Part shown: in pieces, positions 35,117 to 42,849 of the stretch
Layout of the letters: every line of letters starts with the position of its first letter
Numbering within the stretch: position 1 is the stretch's first letter
Assembly: GCA_003963005.1 (NCBI GenBank)
Contig: RXJW01000138.1
Coordinates: forward strand, 1-60,681
Source of the DNA: Burkholderiales bacterium
GTDB lineage: Bacteria > Pseudomonadota > Gammaproteobacteria > Burkholderiales > Burkholderiaceae_C
Direction: 5' to 3'
DNA: 60,681 nucleotides
Notes under the pieces: model-generated
Seen by the model: the letters and a program-made list of their open reading frames with translations, nothing else
Databases searched by the model: none
What the model was told of the DNA's origin: nothing
Position numbers and translations under genes: made by a program

Positions 35117-35671
35117 CTAGAACCCGTGGCCACAGTCCGTGCAGAAGCGCGCTTGGCGCGGGAGGGTGACGCCGCACGCCGGGCAGCTCTTGTGCGTGCT
35201 GGCCATGTCGAAGCCGCATTCATGGCAGAAGCGGCCGCCGGCGGTGGGCGTCTGGCAGTTCGGGCAGGTCGCCCCGCCTGCGGCGGCGGGGGCGTCGTCG
35301 GCTGCGGCTCGCGCGGTGCAGTCGCGGCAGCGGCCCGTGCCGGCGTCCCAGCATTCGCGGCCGATCCACTTGCGGCAGCCCGGGCATTTCTCGTAGAGCG
35401 GTGCAGCCTGTGTCATCGCCTCGGCGAGGGCTTCGGCCTTGGCGCCGCCAGCGCCGGCTTCGGCGAAGGCGCCCGTCGCGCGGCTGGCCTTGTTCAGGTC
35501 GTAGAACATGAAGGCGAAGCGGCTCAGCCAGCCGGTCACCTGGCCCTTGCGGTAAGGGCGGAAGGCCGAGCGCGAACTCTCGCCGCACTTCTCGCAGAAG
35601 AACTCGAACTGGAAGCCGGCCGACACGTCGCTGATCGACGTGCTGACATCGCGGTAGTTGGTCAGCGCCAT
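35117..35671 (-). CDS. Multi-zinc-ribbon protein in the T6SS operon
   Basis: 184 residues from the ATG at 35671 (MALTNYRDVSTSISDVSAGF); the longer frame is a shadow. It has one N-terminal FFCEKCG site, then CPGCRKWIGRECW with CRDC, CPNCQTPTAGGRFCHECG and CPACGVTLPRQARFCTDCG at the very end: eight CxxC pairs, enough for about four zinc ribbons. A short helical part (FMFYDLNKASRATGAFAEAG) separates the first site from the rest. No DNA-binding or enzyme domain is recognisable. It lies 4 bp after the insertion-bearing hcp-like gene and 24 bp before tagJ, so it is made with the tube and sheath proteins; an assembly factor or scaffold is a guess. Confidence 0.85.
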   Translation of the reverse strand: MALTNYRDVSTSISDVSAGFQFEFFCEKCGESSRSAFRPYRKGQVTGWLSRFAFMFYDLNKASRATGAFAEAGAGGAKAEALAEAMTQAAPLYEKCPGCRKWIGRECWDAGTGRCRDCTARAAADDAPAAAGGATCPNCQTPTAGGRFCHECGFDMASTHKSCPACGVTLPRQARFCTDCGHGF

Positions 35672-35675
35672 GGCC

Positions 35676-36497
35676 TCAGATCGGCGAGCCGATGTTGCGC
35701 ATCGTGAACGCGCGAGACGTGCCCTGCGACAAGGTCTTGGCCGCGGCCTGGCCGGCGTTGGCATGCGAGTAGTGCGACGGCGGATTCTGGTAGACGTAGG
35801 CCAGCGAGGCGAACTCGCAGGTCCACGCCTCGATCAGCTCGGTCATCGTGTCGGTCACGGCCACCTCCAGCCGGTAGTCGGTCAGGCGGATCTTCTGGAT
35901 CGTGAACACCAGCGAGGTACCGTCCGTGACGGTCGCGGAGCGCTTGTGGATGGTCAGCGTGCCGGACGGGAAGATGTCGCCTGCCTTCATCGAGTTCAGC
36001 ATCTGCGTCGTGGCGATGTCCACGCGCTTGGTGAACGTGAACTCGAAGTTCGGGTTGCGGTCGCCGGCCGTCTCGGTGCGGCCGGACGGCTTGTCCTTCT
36101 TGCCTTCGTTCAGGCTCACGGCCTGTTCGATCTTGCGCTGGGCGTCGTCCAGCGACTTGGCGATGGCCTTGTCGTGCTTGTCCTGCAGCGCGCTGCGCTC
36201 GGCATCGGTCCTGGCCCGGCCCAGCTCGCGCTTGAACGAGGCCTGCGACTGGCCGATCTGCTCCTTCAGGCTGCGGGCCAGGTCGGCCGGGTCGTCGCCC
36301 TTGATCAGCCGCTCGCGGCTGTCCTGACCGCTCTCGGCGCTCTGCTGTTTCTCGTCCTCGTTGTGGAGGCTCCAGCTGAGGCTTTCGAGCAGCACCTGGC
36401 CCTGGAAGAGATGTGACACCGCCTCGCCCGCGATCGGCACCCGCGTGGGGCGCAGCAGGATGAGGTAGATGTCGGCGCCGTGGTTGGAGGAGGCCAT
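35676..36497 (-). CDS. Hcp-family protein with ~100-residue insertion
   Basis: 273 residues. The two ends are Hcp-like: residues 1-46 (ADIYLILLRPTRVPIAGEAV, LLESLSWSLHNE) and 148-255 (PNFEFTFTKRVDIATTQMLN, WTCEFASLAYVYQ). Between them is a highly charged helical insert (about 47-147; GQSQASFKRELGRARTDAER, KSLDDAQRKIEQAV). Canonical Hcp is ~160 residues with no such insert. The ATG overlaps the stop of the previous hcp-like gene (TGATG). The insert would lie on a ring surface loop, so this could be a tube-end or cargo-carrying variant. Confidence 0.85.
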   Translation of the reverse strand: MASSNHGADIYLILLRPTRVPIAGEAVSHLFQGQVLLESLSWSLHNEDEKQQSAESGQDSRERLIKGDDPADLARSLKEQIGQSQASFKRELGRARTDAERSALQDKHDKAIAKSLDDAQRKIEQAVSLNEGKKDKPSGRTETAGDRNPNFEFTFTKRVDIATTQMLNSMKAGDIFPSGTLTIHKRSATVTDGTSLVFTIQKIRLTDYRLEVAVTDTMTELIEAWTCEFASLAYVYQNPPSHYSHANAGQAAAKTLSQGTSRAFTMRNIGSPI

Positions 36498-37042
36498 CAG
36501 AGGGCTGCCGGATGAAAGAAGGGGGCGGTGGGCAGGTTGTCCTTGCCCAGCGTCTTCAGGTACATCATCTTGATGTTCTTGAAGTTGAGGGTCCAGGTCT
36601 CGGTCACTTCCTTGGACATGCCGCTGTCGCTCACGTCCAGGGCGCACTCGGCAAAGTAGCCCGAGGTGCAGGCCAGCACGAAGCCGGGCTGGTGGATCGC
36701 GCGGCCCTTCTGCTTGATGTGCAGCACGGTGATCGTCGCGCTGACCACGGGCAGGTGGTTGTCCAGGCAGAAGTGCATCTGGGAAGAGCCCACGTCGAAG
36801 CGCTTCTTGAACGTGAGCGGCTCCATCTGCACCGTGACCGGCGTGCTCAGGCCCACCATCGAGCCGGCTGCGGAAGCCAGGCGCCCGAGGCCGCTGGCGC
36901 GGGCCTTGGGGTCCTTGAGCGCGGTCATGCCCCAGGCGAATTCCTGCAGCTCGACCGAGCCTTCCCAGCCTTCGAGCAGGCCCTCGCCCACCACCGGGCC
37001 AGCGCCGGTGACGAGTTGCATGAAGATGTTGGAGCGGCTCAT
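36497..37042 (-). CDS. Hcp-family paralog (181 aa)
   Basis: Hcp fold pattern: SVELQEFAWGMTALKDPKAR, VQMEPLTFKKRFDVGSSQMH, VVSATITVLHIKQKG and EVTETWTLNFKNIKMMYL match the strand order of Hcp (LTFTK.. core, C-terminal V.L.F..I...Y). Slightly longer than canonical because of a loop at residues 45-65. It lies 24 bp after the canonical hcp and overlaps the next gene. Confidence 0.87.
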   Translation of the reverse strand: MSRSNIFMQLVTGAGPVVGEGLLEGWEGSVELQEFAWGMTALKDPKARASGLGRLASAAGSMVGLSTPVTVQMEPLTFKKRFDVGSSQMHFCLDNHLPVVSATITVLHIKQKGRAIHQPGFVLACTSGYFAECALDVSDSGMSKEVTETWTLNFKNIKMMYLKTLGKDNLPTAPFFHPAAL

Positions 37043-37066
37043 GGGCGCTTCGCGGGGAGCCGCCGA

Positions 37067-37564
37067 TCAGGACGGAGACGCCGTGCCGGCCGGGATGTCC
37101 CAGTTGTAGGTCTTGGGCGCGCCGAGCTTGCCGGTCTTGTTGTCCTGCGGCTTGTATTCGATCTTGACGGTCTTGAAGACCATCTCGACCTTCTGCGTGA
37201 CGCTGCCTTCCTCGGTGCCGTTTTGGGCCACCTTGGTGATGTAGCAGCCCTCCATCGTCATCGTGAAGTAGGTCTCGGGCGTGGCCGAGCCGGTGGTCTT
37301 CATCATCTGCAGCTCGACCTTGGGGAAGGCCTTGCCGGTGCAGATGTAGCCCATGATGACGGTGGACGAGGTGTCGAAGTAGTGCTCCCAGTTCATCTTG
37401 CCGGGGTTGGGCTTGCCGACCGAGGCGCCACCGCCCTTGGTCCAGCTGGTCTCGGCTTCGATCTCCCAGTCCCAGCCCTGGATCTCGATCCACTTCTCCT
37501 TGCCTTTCTGGATGGACTCGCCGTCGGCCTTGTCGAAGAAGGTGACGAATGCATTCACTGCCAT
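37067..37564 (-). CDS. hcp: T6SS tube protein Hcp (TssD)
   Basis: 165 residues, canonical length. AFVTFFDKADGESIQKGKEK, WIEIQGWDWEIEAETSW, VELQMMKTTGSATPETYFTM and VEMVFKTVKIEYKPQ fit the Hcp hexameric ring protein. The first of three hcp-family genes in a row, so it is probably the main tube subunit. It follows tssC by 99 bp, and I see no separate promoter there. Confidence 0.92.
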   Translation of the reverse strand: MAVNAFVTFFDKADGESIQKGKEKWIEIQGWDWEIEAETSWTKGGGASVGKPNPGKMNWEHYFDTSSTVIMGYICTGKAFPKVELQMMKTTGSATPETYFTMTMEGCYITKVAQNGTEEGSVTQKVEMVFKTVKIEYKPQDNKTGKLGAPKTYNWDIPAGTASPS

Positions 37565-37663
37565 GTTGCTATCTCCTGTGGGGGTTCATGGTGCGCGGGT
37601 TGATGTCGGGTGAGACGGCTGCCGTGCGCCCGCGCCGGGCAGCCTCTCCGTGGTCTTGAAGCG

Positions 37664-39157
37664 TCAGGCCGCCTTCTCGGACGGCAGCTTGGAGACGAGC
37701 CGCAGGGACACGGTCAGCCCTTCGAGCTGGTAGTGCGGCTTCAGGTAGAACTTGGACTGGTAGTAGCCGGGGGCGCCTTCCACCTCGGACACCTCGACCT
37801 GCGCGGCGGCGAGCGGGCGGCGGGCCTTGGTCTCCTCGGAGGAATTGACCGGGTCGCCGTCGACGTAGTTCAGGATCCAGCTGTTGAGCCAGTCCTCCAT
37901 CGCGTCGCGCGACTTGAAGGAGCCCACCTTGTCGCGCACGATGCACTTCAGGTAGTGGGCGAAGCGGTTGCAGGCGAACAGGTAGGGCAGGCGCGCGGCG
38001 AGGGCGGCGTTGGCGGTCGCGTCGGCGTCGTCGTACTCGGCGGGCTTCTGCAGCGACTGCCCGCTGATGAAGGCGGCGAAGTCGCTGTTCTTGCGGTGGA
38101 CCATCGACAGGAAGCCGTTCTTGGAGAGCTCGGCCTCGCGGCGGTCGGAGATGGCGATCTCGGTCGGGCACTTCATGTCCACGCCGCCGTCGTCGGTCGG
38201 GAAGGTGTGCGTGGGCAGGTTGGCCACCGCGCCGCCCGACTCGATGCCGCGGATGCGCGAGCACCAGCCGTACTGCTTGAAGCTGCTGTTGATGTTCACG
38301 GCCATCGCGTAGGCGGCGTTGGACCAGGTGTACTTGCTGTGGTCCGCGCCCTCGGTGTCTTCCTCGAAGGCGAACTCGTCGACCGGGTTGGTCTTGGCGC
38401 CGTAGGGCAGGCGCGACAGGAAGCGCGGCATGCACAGCGCGAGGTAGCGCGCGTCATCGCTCTCGCGCAGGGACCGCCAGGCGGCGTACTCGGGCGTCGT
38501 GAAGATCTTGGTCAGGTCACGCGGGTTGGCGAGTTCCTGCCAGCTCTCCATCTGCATGACGCTGGGCGCGGCGCCGGCAATGAACGGCGCGTGGGCCGCC
38601 GCGGCGATCTTGCTCATCTCGCCGAGCAGCTCCACGTCCGGCGGGGTGTGGTCGAAGTGGTAGTCACCCACCAGGCAGCCGTAGGGCTCGCCGCCGAACT
38701 GGCCGTACTCTTCCTCGTACAGGCGCTTGAACAGCGGCGACTGGTCCCAGGCCGTGCCCTTGTAGCGCTTGAGCGTCTTGCCCAGGTCGGTCTTGGAGAC
38801 GTTGAGCACGCGGATCTTCAGCTGCTCGTCGGTCTCCGTGTTGTTGACCAGGTAGTGCAGGCCGCGCCAGGCGGACTCCAGCTTCTGGAAATCCTCGTGG
38901 TGCATGATCCGGTTGACCTGCTCGGTGAGCTTCTGGTCGATCGCCGCGATCATGGCTTCGATGGTCTTGACGGCGTCGTCGCTGAGCAGCTGCGTGTTGG
39001 ACAGCGCCTGCTGCGCCAGCGTCTGCACGGCCTGCGCGACGGCGCCGCGCGCCTCGTCGGTCTTGGGCTTGAATTCCTTGTTCAGCAGGGCCGCGAAGTC
39101 GTTGCCTTCGAAAGTCACGCCGGCCAGGGCTGCTGCTGACTGTTCCGCTTGGGTCAT
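37664..39157 (-). CDS. tssC: T6SS contractile sheath large subunit TssC
   Basis: 497 residues. IMHHEDFQKLESAWRGLHYL, FGGEPYGCLVGDYHFDHTPP, MPRFLSRLPYGAKTNPVDEF and WSNAAYAMAVNINSSFKQYG are the standard TssC blocks. It forms the sheath with TssB and follows it by 37 bp. Confidence 0.98.
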   Translation of the reverse strand: MTQAEQSAAALAGVTFEGNDFAALLNKEFKPKTDEARGAVAQAVQTLAQQALSNTQLLSDDAVKTIEAMIAAIDQKLTEQVNRIMHHEDFQKLESAWRGLHYLVNNTETDEQLKIRVLNVSKTDLGKTLKRYKGTAWDQSPLFKRLYEEEYGQFGGEPYGCLVGDYHFDHTPPDVELLGEMSKIAAAAHAPFIAGAAPSVMQMESWQELANPRDLTKIFTTPEYAAWRSLRESDDARYLALCMPRFLSRLPYGAKTNPVDEFAFEEDTEGADHSKYTWSNAAYAMAVNINSSFKQYGWCSRIRGIESGGAVANLPTHTFPTDDGGVDMKCPTEIAISDRREAELSKNGFLSMVHRKNSDFAAFISGQSLQKPAEYDDADATANAALAARLPYLFACNRFAHYLKCIVRDKVGSFKSRDAMEDWLNSWILNYVDGDPVNSSEETKARRPLAAAQVEVSEVEGAPGYYQSKFYLKPHYQLEGLTVSLRLVSKLPSEKAA

Positions 39158-39194
39158 GGTGGAAGCTCCGGTGGTTCCAGGGGTTCGTGGGGCC

Positions 39195-39689
39195 TTACTC
39201 GCCCTTGGGCGTGTCGGTCAGCGTCTTGAGCAGGGCCGGGTCGGCCAGCACCTTGGCGATCAGGTCGCCTGCGCCGGCCTTGCCGTCCATGTAGGTGATC
39301 AGGTTGGAGAGCTGCTGGCGCGCTTCGAGCAGCTTGTTCAGGCCGTCGACCTTGCGCGCCACGGCGGCGGGCGAGAAGTCGTCCATGCTCTCGAAGGTGA
39401 TGTCCACCGGCAGGCTGCCCTCGCCGGTCAGCGTGTTCTCGACGTTGAAGGCCACGCGCGGCTTCATCGACTTCATGCGGGAGTCGAAGTTGTCCACGTC
39501 GATCTCCAGGAACTTGCGGTCCGACACCGGCGGCAGCGGGTCCTCGGGCTTGCCGGAGAGGTCGGACAGCACGCCCATCACGAAGGGCAGCTGCACCTTC
39601 TTCTCGGCGCCGTAGAGCTCCACGTCGTACTCGATCTGCACGCGAGGGGCCCGGTTGCGGGCGATGAATTTTTGGCTGCTGGTGCTCAT
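39195..39689 (-). CDS. tssB: T6SS contractile sheath small subunit TssB
   Basis: 164 residues. QKFIARNRAPRVQIEYDVEL, LPFVMGVLSDLSG, FLEIDVDNFDSRMKSMKPRV and LNKLLEARQQLSNLITYMDG are diagnostic. 78 bp after tssA. Confidence 0.98.
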   Translation of the reverse strand: MSTSSQKFIARNRAPRVQIEYDVELYGAEKKVQLPFVMGVLSDLSGKPEDPLPPVSDRKFLEIDVDNFDSRMKSMKPRVAFNVENTLTGEGSLPVDITFESMDDFSPAAVARKVDGLNKLLEARQQLSNLITYMDGKAGAGDLIAKVLADPALLKTLTDTPKGE

Positions 39690-39767
39690 CTCAATGCTCC
39701 TTGCGGACGGGATTCGTGGAAGGGAAGAGGTCGGCGCTTGTGTGAGAAGACGACATCGGGGTGGGGG

Positions 39768-40883
39768 TTACGACATCGGCACGGAATCGGGGTCGACGCC
39801 GAGCATCCGGGCGACTTCGCCGACGGCTTCGGGCGCGAACTCGCGCACGAGCTGCAGGAAGTTGCGGTCGATCAGCCGCTGCGCGCGGCGCAGCAGGTCG
39901 GCCGCGGGGTTGGTGGGTTCGTGCTTGTCGAGGTAGGCGCAGATGGCGTCGATCGCGCGCACCGCGTCGGCGCGGCTCTCGATGGCACCCAGGCCGCCGC
40001 CACCGCCCGAGCGGCTGCGGCGCGTGGGCGCGGCGGCCGGGGCGTCGTCGCCGTCGCCGTCGTCCTGGCCGATGCCCAGGTCATTGAGCAGGCCGGCGAG
40101 GTCGTCCGCATCGGCGGACAGCGTGACCGGCTGGGGCGACACCGCCAGCACGCTGTCGATCATCGTGCTCAGGGCCGAGAAGTCGGGCCGTTCGCCGTAG
40201 CCCAGGCGGTCGGCGAGGCAGGTGTTCAGCGCCGCCAGGGCCTGCTGCGCATCACGGGCCTGCGTGGCCAGGTGCGGGTAGCCGGCGACCGCGTCGGCCA
40301 GCATGCTTTCGATCTGGCCGCGCGAGGGCACCGATTCATCGTCCCGCGCGCTGAGGTCGCCCATCGCGATCTCGATGTCGCGCACCGTGATCTGGCCGAT
40401 GCCGCGGTCGCTCAGCACGAGGCTGGCGCGCACGTCGCCGAGCGTGCTCTCCAGGCTCGTCAGTTCGTTCAGCACGTTGACGCGGGCGAAGGCGTCGCCG
40501 TCTTCGGGCTGCGGGTGCAGTTCGGCCCACCAGGTGTTCAGCAGTTGCTCGAACAGGCGCAGGCCCGGTGCGAGCGTCGCAAAGCCTTCCAGGCGCAGCC
40601 GGGCGCGCAACAGCAGGTTGGCCACGCGCAGGTCGCGGGTGCGGCCGTTGAGGTCGTCGGCCAGCGACTTGACTGCGCGCCAGTCCGGCGGCTCGGCGGG
40701 CGCGAACTGCGTCTCCGGCTTGCCGGCGGCGGCCTGGGTCAGCGCGAGGAAGTCGTTGTCGTACTCCAGGTCCGGGCCGCAGGGCGCGTCGTCGGACACG
40801 GGCAGCAGCCAGGGCGCGAGCACGGGGTCGCTGGCAAGCGACGGCGTGTCATCGGGCGGCGTGTCGAAGGGGTGGCTGTCCAT
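39768..40883 (-). CDS. tssA: T6SS cap/priming protein TssA (ImpA-type)
   Basis: 371 residues. The ImpA N-terminal domain is clear (ISDDAPCGPDLEYDNDF-like segment at 30-45; WRAVKSLADDLNGRTRDLRV; FEQLLNTWWAELHPQPEDGD). The C-terminal ~90 residues (DAICAYLDKHEPTNPAADLL followed by RRAQRLIDRNFLQL) are of the short TssA class. TssA primes sheath and tube polymerisation. First gene of the tssA-B-C-hcp-hcp-hcp-zinc ribbon-tagJ-tssE operon, under site C-left. Confidence 0.95.
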   Translation of the reverse strand: MDSHPFDTPPDDTPSLASDPVLAPWLLPVSDDAPCGPDLEYDNDFLALTQAAAGKPETQFAPAEPPDWRAVKSLADDLNGRTRDLRVANLLLRARLRLEGFATLAPGLRLFEQLLNTWWAELHPQPEDGDAFARVNVLNELTSLESTLGDVRASLVLSDRGIGQITVRDIEIAMGDLSARDDESVPSRGQIESMLADAVAGYPHLATQARDAQQALAALNTCLADRLGYGERPDFSALSTMIDSVLAVSPQPVTLSADADDLAGLLNDLGIGQDDGDGDDAPAAAPTRRSRSGGGGGLGAIESRADAVRAIDAICAYLDKHEPTNPAADLLRRAQRLIDRNFLQLVREFAPEAVGEVARMLGVDPDSVPMS

Positions 40884-40932
40884 GGGGTTTCCGAAGCGGG
40901 GCCGGCGATCACCGTCGGCGGGAGTTCGGGCG

Positions 40933-40963
40933 GTAAGTAACCCGCCCCGGCGCTTAGTTCCCG
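40933..40963 (-). promoter_or_regulatory. ECF-type promoter for the tssA operon (site C-left)
   Basis: Minus strand: CGGGAACT, 14 bp, GTTACTTAC. It differs from the consensus at one -35 base and two -10 bases that vary as C/T in other sites. The -10 edge is 49 bp before the tssA ATG. Confidence 0.78.
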
Positions 40964-41010
40964 GCTGGCCCCGGCGCGACCCCCCGGCTTGAGCGAGCGC
41001 CGCCCGGCGT

Positions 41011-41041
41011 CGGGAACGGAACGCGGCTTTCCGTCACTCAC
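41011..41041 (+). promoter_or_regulatory. ECF-type promoter for the Ser/Thr kinase gene (site C-right)
   Basis: Plus strand: CGGGAACG, 14 bp, GTCACTCAC. Its -10 edge is 19 bp before the kinase ATG, and it is divergent to site C-left, the same back-to-back arrangement as sites A. Confidence 0.85.
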
Positions 41042-41060
41042 CCGGCTGGACGCCTGCACG

Positions 41061-42818
41061 ATGACCCACTCCAGCGACCCGGACGACGACGACGCGACCC
41101 TGATCCGGCCGCTGCCTTCGGCCGTGCCGGCCGAGCCCGCCGCCGCGCCGCCGCCCCGGCATGACGGTGGCAACGCGCTGCCCGTGGGCAGCCGCCAGGC
41201 CGAGTTCGAGGTCACGCGCGTGCTGGGCGAGGGCGGCTTCGGCATCGTCTACCTGGCGCGCGACCATGCGCTGGAGCGGCTGGTGGCGCTGAAGGAATAC
41301 ATGCCCGCGGCACTCGCGATGCGTGGCGACGCCAGCCAGGTGCGCGTGCGCTCCGAGCGCCATCGAGACACCTTCGAGGCAGGGCTGAAGAGCTTCATCA
41401 ACGAGGCCCGGCTGCTCGCGCAGTTCGACCATCCGTCCCTGGTCAAGGTCTACCGCTTCTGGGAGGCCAATGGCACGGCCTTCATGGTGATGCCGTTCGT
41501 CGAGGGCCGCACCTTGAAGGAGACGCTGAAGGACCGCACCGAGCCGCCCGACGAAGGCGCGCTGATGGGTCTGCTCGCGCCGCTCACCGAGGCCCTGCAG
41601 GTGCTCCACGGCGAACACTGCTACCACCGCGACATCGCACCGGACAACATCATCCTGGTGGCCGCGACCGGACGGCCGCTGCTGCTGGACTTCGGCGCCG
41701 CGCGGCGCGTCATCGGTGACATGACGCAGGCGCTGACCGTCATCCTCAAGCCCGGCTATGCGCCCATCGAGCAGTACGCGGAAGTGCCCGGCATGAAGCA
41801 GGGGCCGTGGACCGACGTCTACGCGCTGGCCGCCGTCGTCTACTGGGCCATCACCGGCCGCACACCGCCGCCGAGTGTGGGCCGGCTGGTGAAGGACGAG
41901 CACGTGCCCCTGGCGCAGCTCACGTCGCTCGTGCAGGGCCGTTACAGCGCGCGCCTGATCCAAGCCGTGGACCGGGCGCTGCAGGTGCTGCCCGACGACC
42001 GCACGCCGTCGATGGCGGCCTTCCGCGAGGACCTGGGCCTGGCCGGCGAGTTCACGCCCACGCCGAGCCAGATGGCCACGCAGATCCAGCCCGCGCCCGC
42101 TCCGGTGCCTGGTGCTGCCCCGGCCGCGGTGGTGCGCAGCCGCACGCCGCTGTTCGCCGGCCTGGCGGTGGCAGGTCTGGCCATCTCGGGCGCAGCGACC
42201 TTGTGGGCCACGCGCTCCCCGCCGCCGCTGCCCGCTGCCCCGGCCCCCTCGACCGCGCTGCCTGCCCCGGCGCCGGCCCCGGTGCCCGCTGCGCCGCTTG
42301 CCGCCGCCGCCGTGCCCGAAGCCGGCGACCTGCCGGCGCAGTTCCACCGCCTGGTCGCGCGCCAGACGGCCGGCTTCGACGTGCAGGCGCAGGCCGAGCG
42401 CAGCCGCTTGCGGATCGACCGTGACGAGCTCCGCTTCAGCCTCACGTCGGCGCGCGAAGGCTATGTGTACGTGCTGCTGGCGGGGCCGGACGGCAGCCTG
42501 GTGCAGCTCTTCCCGAACGACCGCGCGCGCAACAACCACATCGGTGCCGGCGCCACGCTGCGCCTGCCCGGTGCCGCCTGGCCGCTGAAGGCGAGCGACC
42601 CGCCGGGGCTGGAACACTTCCTCGTGCTCGTGACCGCCGAGCCGCGCAGCCACGCCGCCTGGGCGACCGAGAAGGAGCCGACCTACGGCTTCCTGACGCT
42701 GCCCTCGCGCGGCCCCGCGGGGCAGGCCGACTGGCTGCTCGGCCAGCCCGACTGCGGGCATGCCGACTGCGCGTCGGCGTATGGCGCGGCGGTGTTCACC
42801 GTCGAGGCGGTGCGGTAG
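41061..42818 (+). CDS. Transmembrane Ser/Thr protein kinase with periplasmic DUF4384-type domain
   Basis: 585 residues from the ATG at 41061; an upstream ATG at 40989 lies before the promoter. Kinase domain about 48-330: P-loop GEGGFG (56-61), Lys78 in VALKEY, catalytic HRDIAPDN (189-196) and DFG (210-212), all active-kinase residues. One membrane helix (LFAGLAVAGLAISGAATLWA, ~364-383) is followed by a Pro/Ala linker and a C-terminal domain (~440-580; REGYVYVLLAGPDGSLVQLF) of the DUF4384 kind, placed outside the inner membrane, likely a sensor. Related kinases: PpkA acting on FHA, and PknS acting on the ECF sigma EcfK to switch on a T6SS in Xanthomonas citri. Both an FHA protein and an ECF sigma are encoded in this window. 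Confidence 0.93.
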   Translation: MTHSSDPDDDDATLIRPLPSAVPAEPAAAPPPRHDGGNALPVGSRQAEFEVTRVLGEGGFGIVYLARDHALERLVALKEYMPAALAMRGDASQVRVRSERHRDTFEAGLKSFINEARLLAQFDHPSLVKVYRFWEANGTAFMVMPFVEGRTLKETLKDRTEPPDEGALMGLLAPLTEALQVLHGEHCYHRDIAPDNIILVAATGRPLLLDFGAARRVIGDMTQALTVILKPGYAPIEQYAEVPGMKQGPWTDVYALAAVVYWAITGRTPPPSVGRLVKDEHVPLAQLTSLVQGRYSARLIQAVDRALQVLPDDRTPSMAAFREDLGLAGEFTPTPSQMATQIQPAPAPVPGAAPAAVVRSRTPLFAGLAVAGLAISGAATLWATRSPPPLPAAPAPSTALPAPAPAPVPAAPLAAAAVPEAGDLPAQFHRLVARQTAGFDVQAQAERSRLRIDRDELRFSLTSAREGYVYVLLAGPDGSLVQLFPNDRARNNHIGAGATLRLPGAAWPLKASDPPGLEHFLVLVTAEPRSHAAWATEKEPTYGFLTLPSRGPAGQADWLLGQPDCGHADCASAYGAAVFTVEAVR

Positions 42819-42849
42819 CCTGGATACATCGCGCCTGCTCGCGAACTAT

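Noticed and set aside
37565..37663. Possible ECF-type promoter before hcp (ggtgagacgg near 37608)
   Set aside because: The -10-like half is poor and no GGAAC-type half lies 14 bp away; hcp is better read as part of the tssA operon.
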